Positions 28,513 to 38,582 are shown, counted from the stretch's first letter. The stretch is DNA of 64,000 nt from Hyphomicrobium sp. (GCF_003987855.1 NZ_RXIZ01000006.1:95686-159685); one strand, 5' to 3'. Numbers and translations: made by a program. The notes: generated by a model from the letters alone, not told the origin.

Positions 28513-28863
28513 TCAGCGGCCAGAGACCGCAAGCGCACGATTGGCCGGCTGGGCAGGCGCCTCATGCTCGCGCAAAAGGCGATCGGCTTCCGCTTGCCAG
28601 CGCGCAGCACGACGGCCCTGCGTTCGTGCGGTTTGACGCCAGCGGCTCTGCCCCATCCAAGTAGCCACCCCGCCAAGAACGACGCCGACAACCAGGGCTG
28701 CCAGCAGGTAAATGTAGAATGGCAGCTCGATCGAAAGCGCCGGAGTTTCAGGCCGAAACGGATCGAGTATCAGATCCACCGGTTGGCGATTGGAAACCGC
28801 GATAGCAATCAGCAGGATACCGATCGGAAAGCCGATAAGAAGCGACAGAATGCGCCTGAACAT
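28513..28863 (-). CDS. LapA/DUF1049 inner-membrane protein
   Basis: A 116-residue protein with two membrane helices (about residues 3-23 and 45-66) and a cytoplasmic basic tail, the layout of LapA-domain proteins. In E. coli, LapA with LapB regulates lipopolysaccharide synthesis through LpxC turnover. The position just after ihfB is conserved. The tail RRAARWQAEADRLLREH may form a short coiled coil. Confidence 0.8.
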   Translation of the reverse strand: MFRRILSLLIGFPIGILLIAIAVSNRQPVDLILDPFRPETPALSIELPFYIYLLAALVVGVVLGGVATWMGQSRWRQTARTQGRRAARWQAEADRLLREHEAPAQPANRALAVSGR

Positions 28864-28904
28864 GACCTACCTCTTTCGGCATTCGCCGGAACTGAGCGTT
28901 GCGC

Positions 28905-29222
28905 TCAGTGGCCGTTGAGTTTGTTGAGCCGGTCGCGAAGCTCTTTGCCAGTCTTGAAGAATGGAACGAACTTCTCCGCAACTGCGACAGTCGACCCAGT
29001 ACGGGGATTTCTTCCCTGCCTAGATGCCCGATGTTTCACCGTGAATGCGCCGAAACCGCGGAGTTCAACACGATCCCCGCGCGAAAGCGCATCGACGATC
29101 TCATCGAAGATGACATTCACGATGCGCTCGACATCGCGATGATAAAGATGCGGATTGGCAGTCGCGATTTTTTGCACCAGCTCGGACTTGATCACGTTTC
29201 GCTCCCCAGCACCGATAGACAA
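28905..29222 (-). CDS. ihfB: Integration host factor beta subunit
   Basis: A 105-residue HU/IHF-family protein starting [11 protein letters not shown] from an internal Met, with a short extension MSIGAGERN before it, so the start may lie eight or nine codons further in. The DNA-intercalating arm is [22 protein letters not shown]. It bends DNA for recombination and regulation with IhfA. The rpsA-sppA-ihfB order supports the call. Confidence 0.93.
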   Translation of the reverse strand: MSIGAGERNVIKSELVQKIATANPHLYHRDVERIVNVIFDEIVDALSRGDRVELRGFGAFTVKHRASRQGRNPRTGSTVAVAEKFVPFFKTGKELRDRLNKLNGH

Positions 29223-29228
29223 TTATCG

Positions 29229-30194
29229 TTATTTTTCAGAAGGGTGCCAAACTGAGAGAAGACCGTCAAGTCCGAGAGTTGAAATCGTCCGATCACGAAG
29301 CAAAAAATTTGTTGCATCCGCTGCTGCCGGCCCAAGCAACCAGCCTGCAATCCCCGCGGACATGCCGGCGAAGCCATAATTGCTGCCCGAACCGGGCTTC
29401 CAGTCCGCCACTTTGGCGGTCTGAGGCACGCCTTTTACGTCTTTGAGCCATTTGACGGCTTCGTCTTCCCCCCCGATCTCGTCGACGAGTTTTGCCTGAA
29501 GGGCTTCCCGGCCGGAGAAAATGCGCCCGTCGAGCAGACCTGGGATGTCAGCCGCCTTGACCCCCCGGCGAGTTTCGACCAGCCCCACGAACCATTTGAA
29601 ACCGTCGCTGACCATATTCTCAGCAACTTTCTTACTGGCGTCGTCCAGAGGCTCAAAAGGCGACGGCGAGGCCTTGAGAGGCCCACTCTTCACCTCGTTG
29701 ACCTTGACCCCGATTTTGTCGAGGAGCTGGACCACCTCCGGCCATTGCACGATAACCCCCACGGAACCTGTAATGGAGTTGCCTCTGGCGACGATGTGAT
29801 CAGTCGCCAGGCCCGCAATATAGGCGGCGGAAGCCGCTACAGTGCCGAATTGGGCAACGATCGGCTTCTTCTTCGAAAGCTGCCGCAGCCCCTCGTAGAG
29901 AGCTTCGCCACCCGTCGTGGTGCCACCGGGACTGTTCACAAACATCAAGACCCCGGCGACGCTGCTATCGTCGGCGATATCCTTGAGCATCTTGAGCTGG
30001 TCGCGATCTTCGGTGACCGTACCTTCTATGGTGATGCGGGCGATCTGCTTTTCGCCGGCCAGGGAGGCAAGCTTATTGTTGCCCAGCGCCAGCGCACCGA
30101 GGGCGACCGCGACCGCCGCTAGGCCGGCCCCGCGCCAGATCGACACCGACCGGCGGAGTTTCCGGCGATCTAGAACTGTTTCCGTTTCGAGCAT
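29229..30194 (-). CDS. sppA: Signal peptide peptidase SppA
   Basis: A 321-residue inner-membrane serine protease of the S49 family, short form. A membrane helix lies near residues 22-42. The catalytic Ser is in GTVAASAAYIAGLA and the catalytic Lys in EVKSGPLKASPSPFEPL. It cleaves remnant signal peptides in the membrane. It lies between rpsA and ihfB on the same strand, and its stop is seven bases from the ihfB start. Confidence 0.93.
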   Translation of the reverse strand: MLETETVLDRRKLRRSVSIWRGAGLAAVAVALGALALGNNKLASLAGEKQIARITIEGTVTEDRDQLKMLKDIADDSSVAGVLMFVNSPGGTTTGGEALYEGLRQLSKKKPIVAQFGTVAASAAYIAGLATDHIVARGNSITGSVGVIVQWPEVVQLLDKIGVKVNEVKSGPLKASPSPFEPLDDASKKVAENMVSDGFKWFVGLVETRRGVKAADIPGLLDGRIFSGREALQAKLVDEIGGEDEAVKWLKDVKGVPQTAKVADWKPGSGSNYGFAGMSAGIAGWLLGPAAADATNFLLRDRTISTLGLDGLLSVWHPSEK

Positions 30195-30310
30195 CTAGTG
30201 AGCCTCTTCTGCGCCACGCTGCTGGGAAGAACGGGATCGGCGCCGGTATTCTGCGGGAACGTAGGCAAGGTTTGGTCCGCGAGCAACGGGAATGCCTGCG
30301 GCGTCTCATA

Positions 30311-30345
30311 CAAAAGTTAAGCGCGCGACAGAAGCTGCCGCGCGC
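30311..30345 (-). terminator. Probable rho-independent terminator after rpsA
   Basis: GCGCGCGACAG (30321-30331) pairs with CTGCCGCGCGC (30335-30345), one mismatch, three-base loop. Read on the minus strand it is followed by TTAACTTTTG. It lies 29 bases beyond the rpsA stop. Confidence 0.7.
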
Positions 30346-30373
30346 CTGATAATCATCGAACCGGATCCCGAGC

Positions 30374-32095
30374 TTACTCGTTCTCCTCGGCGCCCTCGCG
30401 CTTCTTGATGGCCGCCTTGAAGATGTCGCCGAGCGAAGCACCCGAGTCGGACGAGCCATACTGAGCGACGGCCTGCTTCTCTTCAGCGAGTTCCAGGGCT
30501 TTGATCGAGACGGCGATGCGGCGTGCTGCCTTATCGACCGAGATCACAGCCGCATCGACCTTATCGCCCACGTTGAAGCGCTCAGGACGCTGCTCCGACC
30601 GATCGCGAGAGAGATCGCCGCGCTTGATGAACGAGGTGAGCTCGCTGTCGGCAATCTTGACCTCGATGCCGGCTTCGCTGACCGACGTGACCGTGCTCGT
30701 GACGGTATCGCCCTTCTTGTACTTCGCCATCGCATCCGCCGGGTCGCCGGCAAGCTGCTTGATGCCGAGGGAGATTCGCTCCTTCGAGCCATCGACGTCG
30801 AGGACGACAGCTTTGACGTTGTCGCCCTTCTTGTAGTCCTTGATGACCTCGTCGCCCGGCTTCTGCCAATCGAGATCCGACAGGTGCACCATGCCATCGA
30901 TGCCGTTATCGAGACCGATGAACAGACCGAATTCCGTGATGTTACGGATCGGACCTTCGACCACAGAACCCTTCGGGTGCTGCGTGAGGAACGAATCCCA
31001 CGGATTTTCCTGGGTCTGCTTCAGACCAAGCGAGATACGCCGCTTCTGCGGGTCAACCTCGAGAACCTGAACCTCGACCTGCTGGCTGGTGGAGACGATC
31101 TTGCCGGGATGGGTGTTTTTCTTCGTCCAGCTCATCTCCGAGACGTGGATAAGACCCTCGACGCCCGGTTCCAGCTCAACGAACGCGCCGTAATCAGCGA
31201 TGTTCGTGACGGTGCCCTTCACCTTCGCACCGATCGGGTACTTCGACTCGATGGAAGACCACGGATCGGACTGAAGCTGCTTCATGCCGAGCGAGATACG
31301 CTGCGTCTCCGGGTTGATGCGGATGATCTGCACCTTCACCGTGTCGCCGACATTGAGAATCTCAGAGGGATGATTGACGCGACGCCAAGCCATGTCGGTG
31401 ACATGCAGCAGGCCATCGATGCCGCCGAGGTCGATGAACGCGCCATAGTCGGTGATGTTCTTGACGAGGCCGTCGATGATCTGACCTTCGGCAAGCCGGG
31501 CGACGATCTCGGTACGCTGCTCGGCGCGGCTCTCTTCGAGAACCGAACGACGAGAAACGACAATATTGCCGCGACGGCGATCCATTTTGAGGATCTGGAA
31601 GGGCTGCTGCTGGTGCATTAGCGGCCCGATGTCGCGAACCGGACGAATGTCCACCTGCGAACCCGGAAGGAATGCCACCGCGCCGTCGAGATCGACAGTG
31701 AACCCGCCCTTGACCTTGTTGAAGATCACGCCGGTAACTTTCTCGCCCTTTTCGTAGAGACGTTCCAGACGAGTCCAGCTCTCTTCGCGGCGAGCCTTGT
31801 CGCGCGATAGGACTGCTTCACCGAGCGCATTTTCCACGCGCTCAAGGTAGACTTCGACGGTGTCGCCGACTTTGAGCTCGCTGGGCTTTCCGCCGAGGCC
31901 GAACTCCTTCATAGCGACGCGGCCTTCCATCTTCAGGCCGACGTCGATGATCGCCATGTCCTTTTCGATGCCGACGATCTTTCCCTTGACGACGGAACCC
32001 TCGAACAGGTCGTCCTTGGCAAGGCTTTCAGCGAGGAGCGCGGCAAAGTCTTCGCGCGACGGGTTGAGTTCTTTAGTGGCGACTTCGGCTGACAT
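30374..32095 (-). CDS. rpsA: 30S ribosomal protein S1
   Basis: A 573-residue protein with six S1 RNA-binding repeats, seen for example as VKGKIVGIEKDMAIIDVG, VKNITDYGAFIDLGGIDGLLH and VTNIADYGAFVELEPGVEGLIH. It binds mRNA on the small subunit and helps initiation. Length matches alphaproteobacterial S1. It would usually sit directly after cmk; here a pyruvate dehydrogenase operon lies between them. The 284-base upstream region presumably holds its own promoter. Confidence 0.97.
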   Translation of the reverse strand: MSAEVATKELNPSREDFAALLAESLAKDDLFEGSVVKGKIVGIEKDMAIIDVGLKMEGRVAMKEFGLGGKPSELKVGDTVEVYLERVENALGEAVLSRDKARREESWTRLERLYEKGEKVTGVIFNKVKGGFTVDLDGAVAFLPGSQVDIRPVRDIGPLMHQQQPFQILKMDRRRGNIVVSRRSVLEESRAEQRTEIVARLAEGQIIDGLVKNITDYGAFIDLGGIDGLLHVTDMAWRRVNHPSEILNVGDTVKVQIIRINPETQRISLGMKQLQSDPWSSIESKYPIGAKVKGTVTNIADYGAFVELEPGVEGLIHVSEMSWTKKNTHPGKIVSTSQQVEVQVLEVDPQKRRISLGLKQTQENPWDSFLTQHPKGSVVEGPIRNITEFGLFIGLDNGIDGMVHLSDLDWQKPGDEVIKDYKKGDNVKAVVLDVDGSKERISLGIKQLAGDPADAMAKYKKGDTVTSTVTSVSEAGIEVKIADSELTSFIKRGDLSRDRSEQRPERFNVGDKVDAAVISVDKAARRIAVSIKALELAEEKQAVAQYGSSDSGASLGDIFKAAIKKREGAEENE

Positions 32096-32379
32096 TAGGT
32101 CTCCTAGGTTGATGACGATGTCCCCGGCGCATGACCGGGAGTGTTGCGTTGATGGTTGAAAACGCCATTTGCCCGACCCGCGTGAACGCGATGCCCGGTT
32201 TATTGGCGCTGATGTCTCTGAATCAGATATCGCCGTGATGAGCCGCAGCCCCGCCGGTCAAAATTCGGGACCCCTATGGGGCACCCAACCGGCTGATCTT
32301 CCTCATGACCAACCCGACAGCGATGTCGAATGGCGCTGGATATAGCCAAGACACTGTATAAACGCAAGGGCCGGCGGCT

Positions 32380-34128
32380 TTAACTCTTGTGACGCGGTTG
32401 CTTCGGCGGCATCAGGTCGGTGCAGATCCCCTCCGCCACCTCGGCGGCCATGCCGACCGATTCCGAAAGCGTGGGATGGGGATGGATCGTTTTCCCTATA
32501 TCCACGGCATCAGCCCCCATTTCGATGGCAAGGCAGATCTCTGAAATGAGGTTGCCGGCTTCCGTCCCTACGATCCCCCCGCCAATGATCCGGTCCGTCG
32601 CCTCGTTAAAAAGCAGCTTGGTGAAGCCCTCATCTCGGCCGTTGGCAATAGCGCGCCCCGAGGCAGCCCAGGGAAAAACGGCCTTCTTATAAGGAACGCC
32701 CTGCGCCTTTGCTTCGGTCTCCGTCAGACCCGCCCAGGCGATTTCCGGATCCGTGTAGGCAACCGACGGGATCTGCCGCACATCGAAGAAGCTTTTTTTA
32801 CCCGCAGCATTCTCCGCCGCGACATGCCCTTGATGCACTGCCTTGTGGGCCAACATCGGCTCGTCCGCAATGTCGCCAATGGCGAAGATGTGCGGCGCGC
32901 TCGTGCGCATATCTTTGCCGACGGGAATAAAGCCACGATCCGTGACGATGACCCCGGCAGTCTCGGCACCGATGTTTTTGCCGTTTGGCTTTCGGCCGAC
33001 AGCCACCAACACGAGACCATAGCGCTGCGGTTCGATCGGCGCGTTCTCACCTTCGAATGAAATGTGAATACCGTCGGACTTCGCTTCCGCCCCGATCACC
33101 TTAGTCTTCAGCATCACCTTGTCGAAGCGCCGCGCGTTGACCTTTTGCCAGGTATTGACCAGATCGCGATCAGCACCGGGCATAAGGCCGTCAAGCAGTT
33201 CGACGACATCAACACGAGCGCCAAGCGTCGAATAAACCGTCGCCATCTCAAGACCGATGATGCCGCCCCCGATGACGAGCATCCTCTCTGGCACTTGCCG
33301 AAGCTCAAGCGCCCCAGTTGAATCGACGATGCGTGGATCGGCCGGCATGAACGGCAACGCCACGGCTTCCGAACCCGCAGCGATGATCGCCTTCTCGAAA
33401 CGCACCGTCTCTTCGACCCCGTCCTCGAAGCGCACCTTCACGTGATGCGCGCCGACGAACGTGCCGGTTCCCCGCAGAGTGGTCACCTTCCGCGCTTTGG
33501 CCATCGATGCCAGGCCACCGGTCAGCTTCCCGACCACGGCATCCTTATACCCCGCGAGCTTCTTTAAATCGATCTTCGGGGCAGCGAACGTCACGCCATG
33601 CTTGGACATCGCCGCAGCAGCGTCGATAACGAAAGCCGTGTGCAGCAGCGCCTTCGAGGGAATGCAGCCCACGTTGAGGCAAACACCACCGAGAGCCGGC
33701 CACCGATCGACCAGAATTGTTTTTGCCCCGAGATCCGCCGCACGGAAGGCTGCGGAATAGCCGCCCGGCCCAGCACCGAGCACGAGAACATCGCATACGT
33801 GTTCGGAGTCGCCGGCGTATTCGCTTACTGAAACCTCTTCCGACGGCTCTTCCGTCGAAGCCGAACCGATCTTTGCCTCCGCCGCAACCTCGCCGGTGTC
33901 GAGCGTCAGGATCGGAGTGCCTTCGCTAACTTGGTCGCCCACCTTCACCAGAAGATCGATGATCTTGCCGCCTTCCGGCGCGGGCACGTCAAAGGACGCC
34001 TTGTCGCTCTCGAGCGTAATGAGCGGATCTTCCGCAGTCACCGTCGCTCCAGGCTTCACATGAACTTCGATGATCGGCACGTTCTGGAAGTCGCCTAGAT
34101 CTGGGACCCGGATTTCTTTCTTGCTCAT
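32380..34128 (-). CDS. lpdA: Dihydrolipoyl dehydrogenase with N-terminal lipoyl domain (E3)
   Basis: A 582-residue E3. Residues about 1-80 are a lipoyl domain (lysine in LITLESDKASFDVP). After a linker, the FAD-dependent disulfide oxidoreductase begins near residue 112 (VLVLGAGPGGYSAAF), with redox cysteines in GGVCLNVGCIPSKALLH and the C-terminal His-Glu pair in IHPHPTLSE. It reoxidises dihydrolipoamide of E2 with NAD+. It is the last gene of aceE-aceF-lpdA, nine bases after aceF. Lipoyl-carrying E3 proteins are known in beta- and some alphaproteobacteria. Confidence 0.95.
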   Translation of the reverse strand: MSKKEIRVPDLGDFQNVPIIEVHVKPGATVTAEDPLITLESDKASFDVPAPEGGKIIDLLVKVGDQVSEGTPILTLDTGEVAAEAKIGSASTEEPSEEVSVSEYAGDSEHVCDVLVLGAGPGGYSAAFRAADLGAKTILVDRWPALGGVCLNVGCIPSKALLHTAFVIDAAAAMSKHGVTFAAPKIDLKKLAGYKDAVVGKLTGGLASMAKARKVTTLRGTGTFVGAHHVKVRFEDGVEETVRFEKAIIAAGSEAVALPFMPADPRIVDSTGALELRQVPERMLVIGGGIIGLEMATVYSTLGARVDVVELLDGLMPGADRDLVNTWQKVNARRFDKVMLKTKVIGAEAKSDGIHISFEGENAPIEPQRYGLVLVAVGRKPNGKNIGAETAGVIVTDRGFIPVGKDMRTSAPHIFAIGDIADEPMLAHKAVHQGHVAAENAAGKKSFFDVRQIPSVAYTDPEIAWAGLTETEAKAQGVPYKKAVFPWAASGRAIANGRDEGFTKLLFNEATDRIIGGGIVGTEAGNLISEICLAIEMGADAVDIGKTIHPHPTLSESVGMAAEVAEGICTDLMPPKQPRHKS

Positions 34129-34137
34129 GTGTGCAGC

Positions 34138-35409
34138 CTACAGAACCAGCTGCCTGACGTCGGCGAGCGCATCGCAGATCTTGCGCAGGAACCGGGCCGC
34201 CAGCGCGCCGTCGACGACGCGATGATCGTAAGAGAGGCAAAGAGGTAGCATCAATCTCGGTTGGAAAACTGAGCCATCCCAAACCGGTCGCATTTGTGCC
34301 CGAACCGCGCCGAGAATGGCGACTTCCGGCGCATTGACGATGGGTGTGAAGTTCGTCCCTCCAATGCCTCCAAGACTTGAGATGGAGAATGTCGCGCCTT
34401 GAATGTCCGCCGGCGTGATCTTGCCATCGCGCATCCGGGCTGACACCGCAGTCAGTTCCTGGCTGAGTTCGAGTATTCCCTTGCGATCGACGTCTTTTAT
34501 TACCGGCACGACGAGCCCATCGGGAGTATCGACTGCAACACCGATGTTGTAGTAGCGCTTCAAAATGAGCGCATCCTTGCTCGGCGCCAGAGAGGCATTG
34601 ACCTCGGGATATTCTTTGAGGGCCGACACGGAAGCCTTCAGCAGGAAGGCGACAAGCGTTACCCGATATCCCTTTGACTTGGCGGTTCCATCCAGTTCTT
34701 TGCGATACTCGTCGAGTTCGGTGATGTCCGCGTCATCCGAGTTGGTGACATGGGGAACGTTCAGCCAAGCGCGATGAAGATTTGGCCCTGTCAGCCGCTT
34801 CAAGCGCGACATCGGCTTGGTCTCGATCGGCCCGTATTTGGCGAAGTCCTGCGCCGGAATTTCCGGGATACCGCTGGTTACGCCTGATGATGGTGCGCCA
34901 CTACGCGCAATAAAGGCCTTCACATCCTCCTTCGTAATCCGGCCCTTATCGCCCGTGCCCTTCACCTTAGCCAAGTCGACGTCAAGCTCGCGGGCAATCC
35001 GGCGCACAGACGGAGTTGCAAAAACCGAGCCGAAGTCTGCCGGCGGCAACGCTTCTGCAGTTTGTTCTTCCGTACGCGAGGTAGGCATTGACTTTGGCGT
35101 CGTCGCCGTTGCCTCAACGCCAAAGCTTTTGCTTTTTGTATTAGAGTTTGAATTTGGCGTCTCGCCGCCGGTATCGAGACGCAAGATCGCGGTCCCCTCG
35201 CTCACCTTATCGCCTATTCCAACGAGGACTTCCGCTACTCTGCCTTTCGCAGGGGAGGGTACGTCCATGGACGCCTTATCGCTCTCGAGCGTGATCAGCG
35301 TATCGTCGGCGTTGACCTCATCGCCCGTCTTCACTTGGATCTCGATGATCGGCACATTCTCGAAGTCGCCGATGTTCGGCACCTTCACGTCTACGAGCGG
35401 CATGAACAA
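34138..35409 (-). CDS. aceF: Dihydrolipoyllysine acetyltransferase (pyruvate dehydrogenase E2)
   Basis: A 423-residue E2 with one lipoyl domain (residues about 5-80, ITLESDKASMDVPSP), a polar Asn/Ser/Lys linker (105-135), and a peripheral subunit-binding domain near 147-183 (TPSVRRIARELDVDLAKVKG). The catalytic domain ends in YDHRVVDGALAARFL with the active-site His and Asp. It makes acetyl-CoA. It has a single lipoyl domain, fewer than E. coli AceF with three. It begins 11 bases after aceE. Confidence 0.94.
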   Translation of the reverse strand: MFMPLVDVKVPNIGDFENVPIIEIQVKTGDEVNADDTLITLESDKASMDVPSPAKGRVAEVLVGIGDKVSEGTAILRLDTGGETPNSNSNTKSKSFGVEATATTPKSMPTSRTEEQTAEALPPADFGSVFATPSVRRIARELDVDLAKVKGTGDKGRITKEDVKAFIARSGAPSSGVTSGIPEIPAQDFAKYGPIETKPMSRLKRLTGPNLHRAWLNVPHVTNSDDADITELDEYRKELDGTAKSKGYRVTLVAFLLKASVSALKEYPEVNASLAPSKDALILKRYYNIGVAVDTPDGLVVPVIKDVDRKGILELSQELTAVSARMRDGKITPADIQGATFSISSLGGIGGTNFTPIVNAPEVAILGAVRAQMRPVWDGSVFQPRLMLPLCLSYDHRVVDGALAARFLRKICDALADVRQLVL

Positions 35410-35420
35410 ACCTGTGCGTT

Positions 35421-38096
35421 TCAGCTATGGGCAGGGTTGGGCTTCTCTGGATCGATGCCGTACTTCGCTATGGCATCCGAAACTTTGATCGAGGGTAACT
35501 TGTTTTCGTCTGCAAGTGCCTTCAGCGCCGCTATTGTCACGAAATGCCGATCCACTTCGAAGAAATACCGTAACGTCCGGCGATAGTCTGACCGCCCGAA
35601 ACCATCGGTGCCGAGCACCGAATACTTGTTCGGAACCGCAGGGCGCACCTGCTCGGCATAAAGCTTCATATAGTCGGTCGAGGCAACAACCGGCGCTTCA
35701 CCGCGACTGGAGATCATCTTCGCAACGTAAGGCACTCGCGGCGGCTCGGTGGGGTGCAGTAAGTTCCAACGTTCGACATCACGGGCTTCACGCGCTAACT
35801 CGGTGAAGCTCGTGACGCTCCAGATGTCGGCCTCGACACCCCAATCGTCCCGCAACAGATCGGCTGCAGCGATGACCTCTCGCAGGATCGCACCTGATCC
35901 CATGAGCTGCACCTTGTGGCCCTTCGCGTCTTTGGCGGCCTCGCGGAAAAGATACATGCCTTTGATGATGCCATCCTCTACGCCTGCGGGCATCGGGGGA
36001 TGTTCGTAGTTTTCATTCAGCAGCGTCAGATAGAAAAACACGTCCTCCTGATCGCTCAGCATGCGCTTGAGGCCGTTCTGAATGATGACAGCGACCTCAT
36101 AGTTGAACGTCGGGTCATACGAGATGCAGTTCGGGATGGTCGCTGCCAGAAGGTGGCTATGCCCATCCTCGTGTTGCAGGCCTTCGCCATTGAGAGTTGT
36201 CCGCCCGGACGTCCCCCCGAGAAGAAACCCGCGCGAACGCTCGTCGCCTGCGGCCCAAGCCAGATCCCCCACGCGCTGGAAGCCGAACATCGAATAGAAG
36301 ATGTAGAAGGGCACCATCGGCACATTCGAAGTCGCATAGCTGGTCGCCGCCGCGATCCAGGACGCCATGGCACCAGCCTCGTTGATGCCCTCCTGAAGCA
36401 TCTGCCCGGACTTGTCTTCCTTGTAGAACATGAGCTGGTCGGCATCTTGCGGGCGGTAGAGCTGACCGACCTGACTGAAGATCCCGAACTGCCGGAACAT
36501 GCCTTCCATGCCGAACGTCCGGCTCTCATCCGGGACAATAGGCACGATGCGCCGGCCAAGTTCCTTCTCGCGCATCAGCGCGGTCAGGATTCGCACGAAT
36601 GCCATCGTCGTAGATATCTCGCGCCCATCTGACCCCTTGAGCTGAGATTCAAAGAGCGACAGCGGCGGGGCTTCGAGCGCAGTCGATTTACGCCGGCGCT
36701 GCGGCAGATATCCGCCGAGCTTCGATCGCATCGCATGCAAATATTCGTCTTCTGGCGATCCTTTTTCGAAACGAATAAACGACAACTCTCCGATCTGCTG
36801 ATCGCTGACCGGCACCTTGAAACGGTCGCGAAAGTGACGGAGCGCGTCCACATCCATTTTCTTGGATTGGTGTGCAAGCATCGTTCCTTCACCGGCCGCG
36901 CCCATGCCATATCCCTTGACGGTTTTGGCTAGGATGCATGTCGGCTGGTTCTTGTGTTCGGTCGCGGCGGCGTATGCAGCATAGACCTTTGAAGGATCAT
37001 GCCCTCCGCGCGTCAGTCGCCAAATCTTTTCATCAGACCAATCTTCGACGAGCGCCGCAGTCTCAGGATACCGCCCGAAGAAGTGTTTGCGAATGAAAGC
37101 CCCGTCACGCGACTTGAAGACTTGATATTCGCCGTCGACACACTCCTCCATCAAGTGGCGGAGTTTACCCGTCGTATCGCGTGCGAGAAGCTCGTCCCAT
37201 TGCGAGCCCCAGACGACTTTGATGACATTCCACCCAGCGCCGCGAAAGTTGCGTTCGAGTTCCTGGATAATCTTGCCGTTGCCGCGAACCGGGCCATCAA
37301 GGCGTTGGAGGTTGCAGTTGATGACGAAGATGAGGTTGTCGAGCTTCTCTCGTCCGGCGAGCGAGATTGCGCCAAGGCTCTCGGGTTCGTCCATTTCGCC
37401 GTCGCCGCAGAACACCCAAACTTTGCGGTTCTCCGTGTTCGCCAATCCACGAGCATGGAGGTACTTCAGAAAGCGAGCTTGGTAGATCGCCATGAGCGGC
37501 CCGAGCCCCATCGAAACCGTGGGAAACTGCCAGAAGTCCGGCATCAGCCAGGGATGCGGATAGGATGATAGACCTCGCCCTCCGACTTCCTGGCGAAATT
37601 GAAGGAGTTGATCTTCCGTCAGACGGCCTTCGAGAAAAGCGCGGGCGTAAATTCCAGGTGAGGAATGACCTTGGATAAGGACCAAATCGCCGCCATGCTC
37701 TTCGGACGGCGCGTGCCAAAAATGATTGAAGCCGGTCTCATAAAGTATAGCGGCTGACTGATAGCTGGCGATGTGGCCGCCGAGCTCTGTTGATTCCTTA
37801 TTCGCGCGCAACACCATCGCCGCCGCATTCCACCGGATGGCCGCCGCTATGCGATGCTCAAGGTCACGATCGCCCGGAATACGAGCCTCGTCCTTGACTG
37901 AGATGGTGTTGATGTAGGCCGTGCTCCACGCGAACGGGATTGCGGCGCCACTCGCCCGTGCGCGCTCCACGACTTCTTCAAGAATGTCGTCGGCTCGTTC
38001 CGTGCCCTCATAGGCAATGACCGAAGAAATAGACTCGCGCCAGTCTTGCATCTCCGGATCATCAGCCTTGGGAGACTTCTGTTCGTTTTTGCCCAT
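35421..38096 (-). CDS. aceE: Pyruvate dehydrogenase E1, homodimeric type
   Basis: An 891-residue single-chain E1 of the E. coli AceE type. The thiamine-diphosphate motif is VFCGDGEMDEPESLGAISLA, running to FVINCNLQRLDGPVRGNG. It decarboxylates pyruvate and acetylates E2 lipoyl groups. Many alphaproteobacteria instead use a PdhA/PdhB heterotetramer encoded elsewhere, so this operon may be an additional or acquired form. It heads the aceE-aceF-lpdA operon, divergent from the PepSY gene. Confidence 0.95.
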   Translation of the reverse strand: MGKNEQKSPKADDPEMQDWRESISSVIAYEGTERADDILEEVVERARASGAAIPFAWSTAYINTISVKDEARIPGDRDLEHRIAAAIRWNAAAMVLRANKESTELGGHIASYQSAAILYETGFNHFWHAPSEEHGGDLVLIQGHSSPGIYARAFLEGRLTEDQLLQFRQEVGGRGLSSYPHPWLMPDFWQFPTVSMGLGPLMAIYQARFLKYLHARGLANTENRKVWVFCGDGEMDEPESLGAISLAGREKLDNLIFVINCNLQRLDGPVRGNGKIIQELERNFRGAGWNVIKVVWGSQWDELLARDTTGKLRHLMEECVDGEYQVFKSRDGAFIRKHFFGRYPETAALVEDWSDEKIWRLTRGGHDPSKVYAAYAAATEHKNQPTCILAKTVKGYGMGAAGEGTMLAHQSKKMDVDALRHFRDRFKVPVSDQQIGELSFIRFEKGSPEDEYLHAMRSKLGGYLPQRRRKSTALEAPPLSLFESQLKGSDGREISTTMAFVRILTALMREKELGRRIVPIVPDESRTFGMEGMFRQFGIFSQVGQLYRPQDADQLMFYKEDKSGQMLQEGINEAGAMASWIAAATSYATSNVPMVPFYIFYSMFGFQRVGDLAWAAGDERSRGFLLGGTSGRTTLNGEGLQHEDGHSHLLAATIPNCISYDPTFNYEVAVIIQNGLKRMLSDQEDVFFYLTLLNENYEHPPMPAGVEDGIIKGMYLFREAAKDAKGHKVQLMGSGAILREVIAAADLLRDDWGVEADIWSVTSFTELAREARDVERWNLLHPTEPPRVPYVAKMISSRGEAPVVASTDYMKLYAEQVRPAVPNKYSVLGTDGFGRSDYRRTLRYFFEVDRHFVTIAALKALADENKLPSIKVSDAIAKYGIDPEKPNPAHS

Positions 38097-38295
38097 GACG
38101 ACCTTGTCCGCGATCCTAGAGAGCTAGGCTTAGCATAAAAAGCATGCTGGTGCTTAAACTGCCAAGTTGATGTGGTTACGGAATTTGAATCTTGCGATGC
38201 CTCGGGAATGCCCTTCGACGAGTGAAGGGACTGGAACTTTGCGGGACGGCTTCCGTTGCGCTTCCACGTTCCACAACCCTGTCGGAGTACGCGAG

Positions 38296-38562
38296 ATGCG
38301 AAGAGCGTTAGTCTTGGCGGTAGCGCTTGACATGGCGGGAAGCGCAGCCGCCTTTGCCGATAGCGACGTTCCGGGTGCCGATTGGATGCCCGAGGACCAG
38401 GTAATTCAGAAATTAGAAGCTGCGGGCTACACGAACGTTACCGGCCTTCAGGCAGATGATGGGCACTGGGAGGGCAAGGGCGTGCGCAACGGCGTGATCA
38501 CGGAGTTCGAGGTCAACCCGCACACGGGCGAACTCCTGAAGGAAGAAGTCGACAGAGACTGA
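38296..38562 (+). CDS. Small periplasmic PepSY-domain protein
   Basis: An 88-residue protein with a signal peptide (MRRALVLAVALDMAGSAAAFA, cleavage near residue 21). A PepSY domain follows: a helix with QVIQKLEAAGYTNVTGLQADDG, then WEGKGVRNGVITEFEVNPHTGEL. PepSY domains are often periplasmic peptidase-inhibitor or sensing modules. The ATG at 38296 is chosen because the signal peptide begins there; an upstream in-frame ATG at 38167 would add 43 unlikely residues. It is divergent from aceE. Confidence 0.78.
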   Translation: MRRALVLAVALDMAGSAAAFADSDVPGADWMPEDQVIQKLEAAGYTNVTGLQADDGHWEGKGVRNGVITEFEVNPHTGELLKEEVDRD

Positions 38563-38582
38563 CCCAATCAACCCGTAATGCG

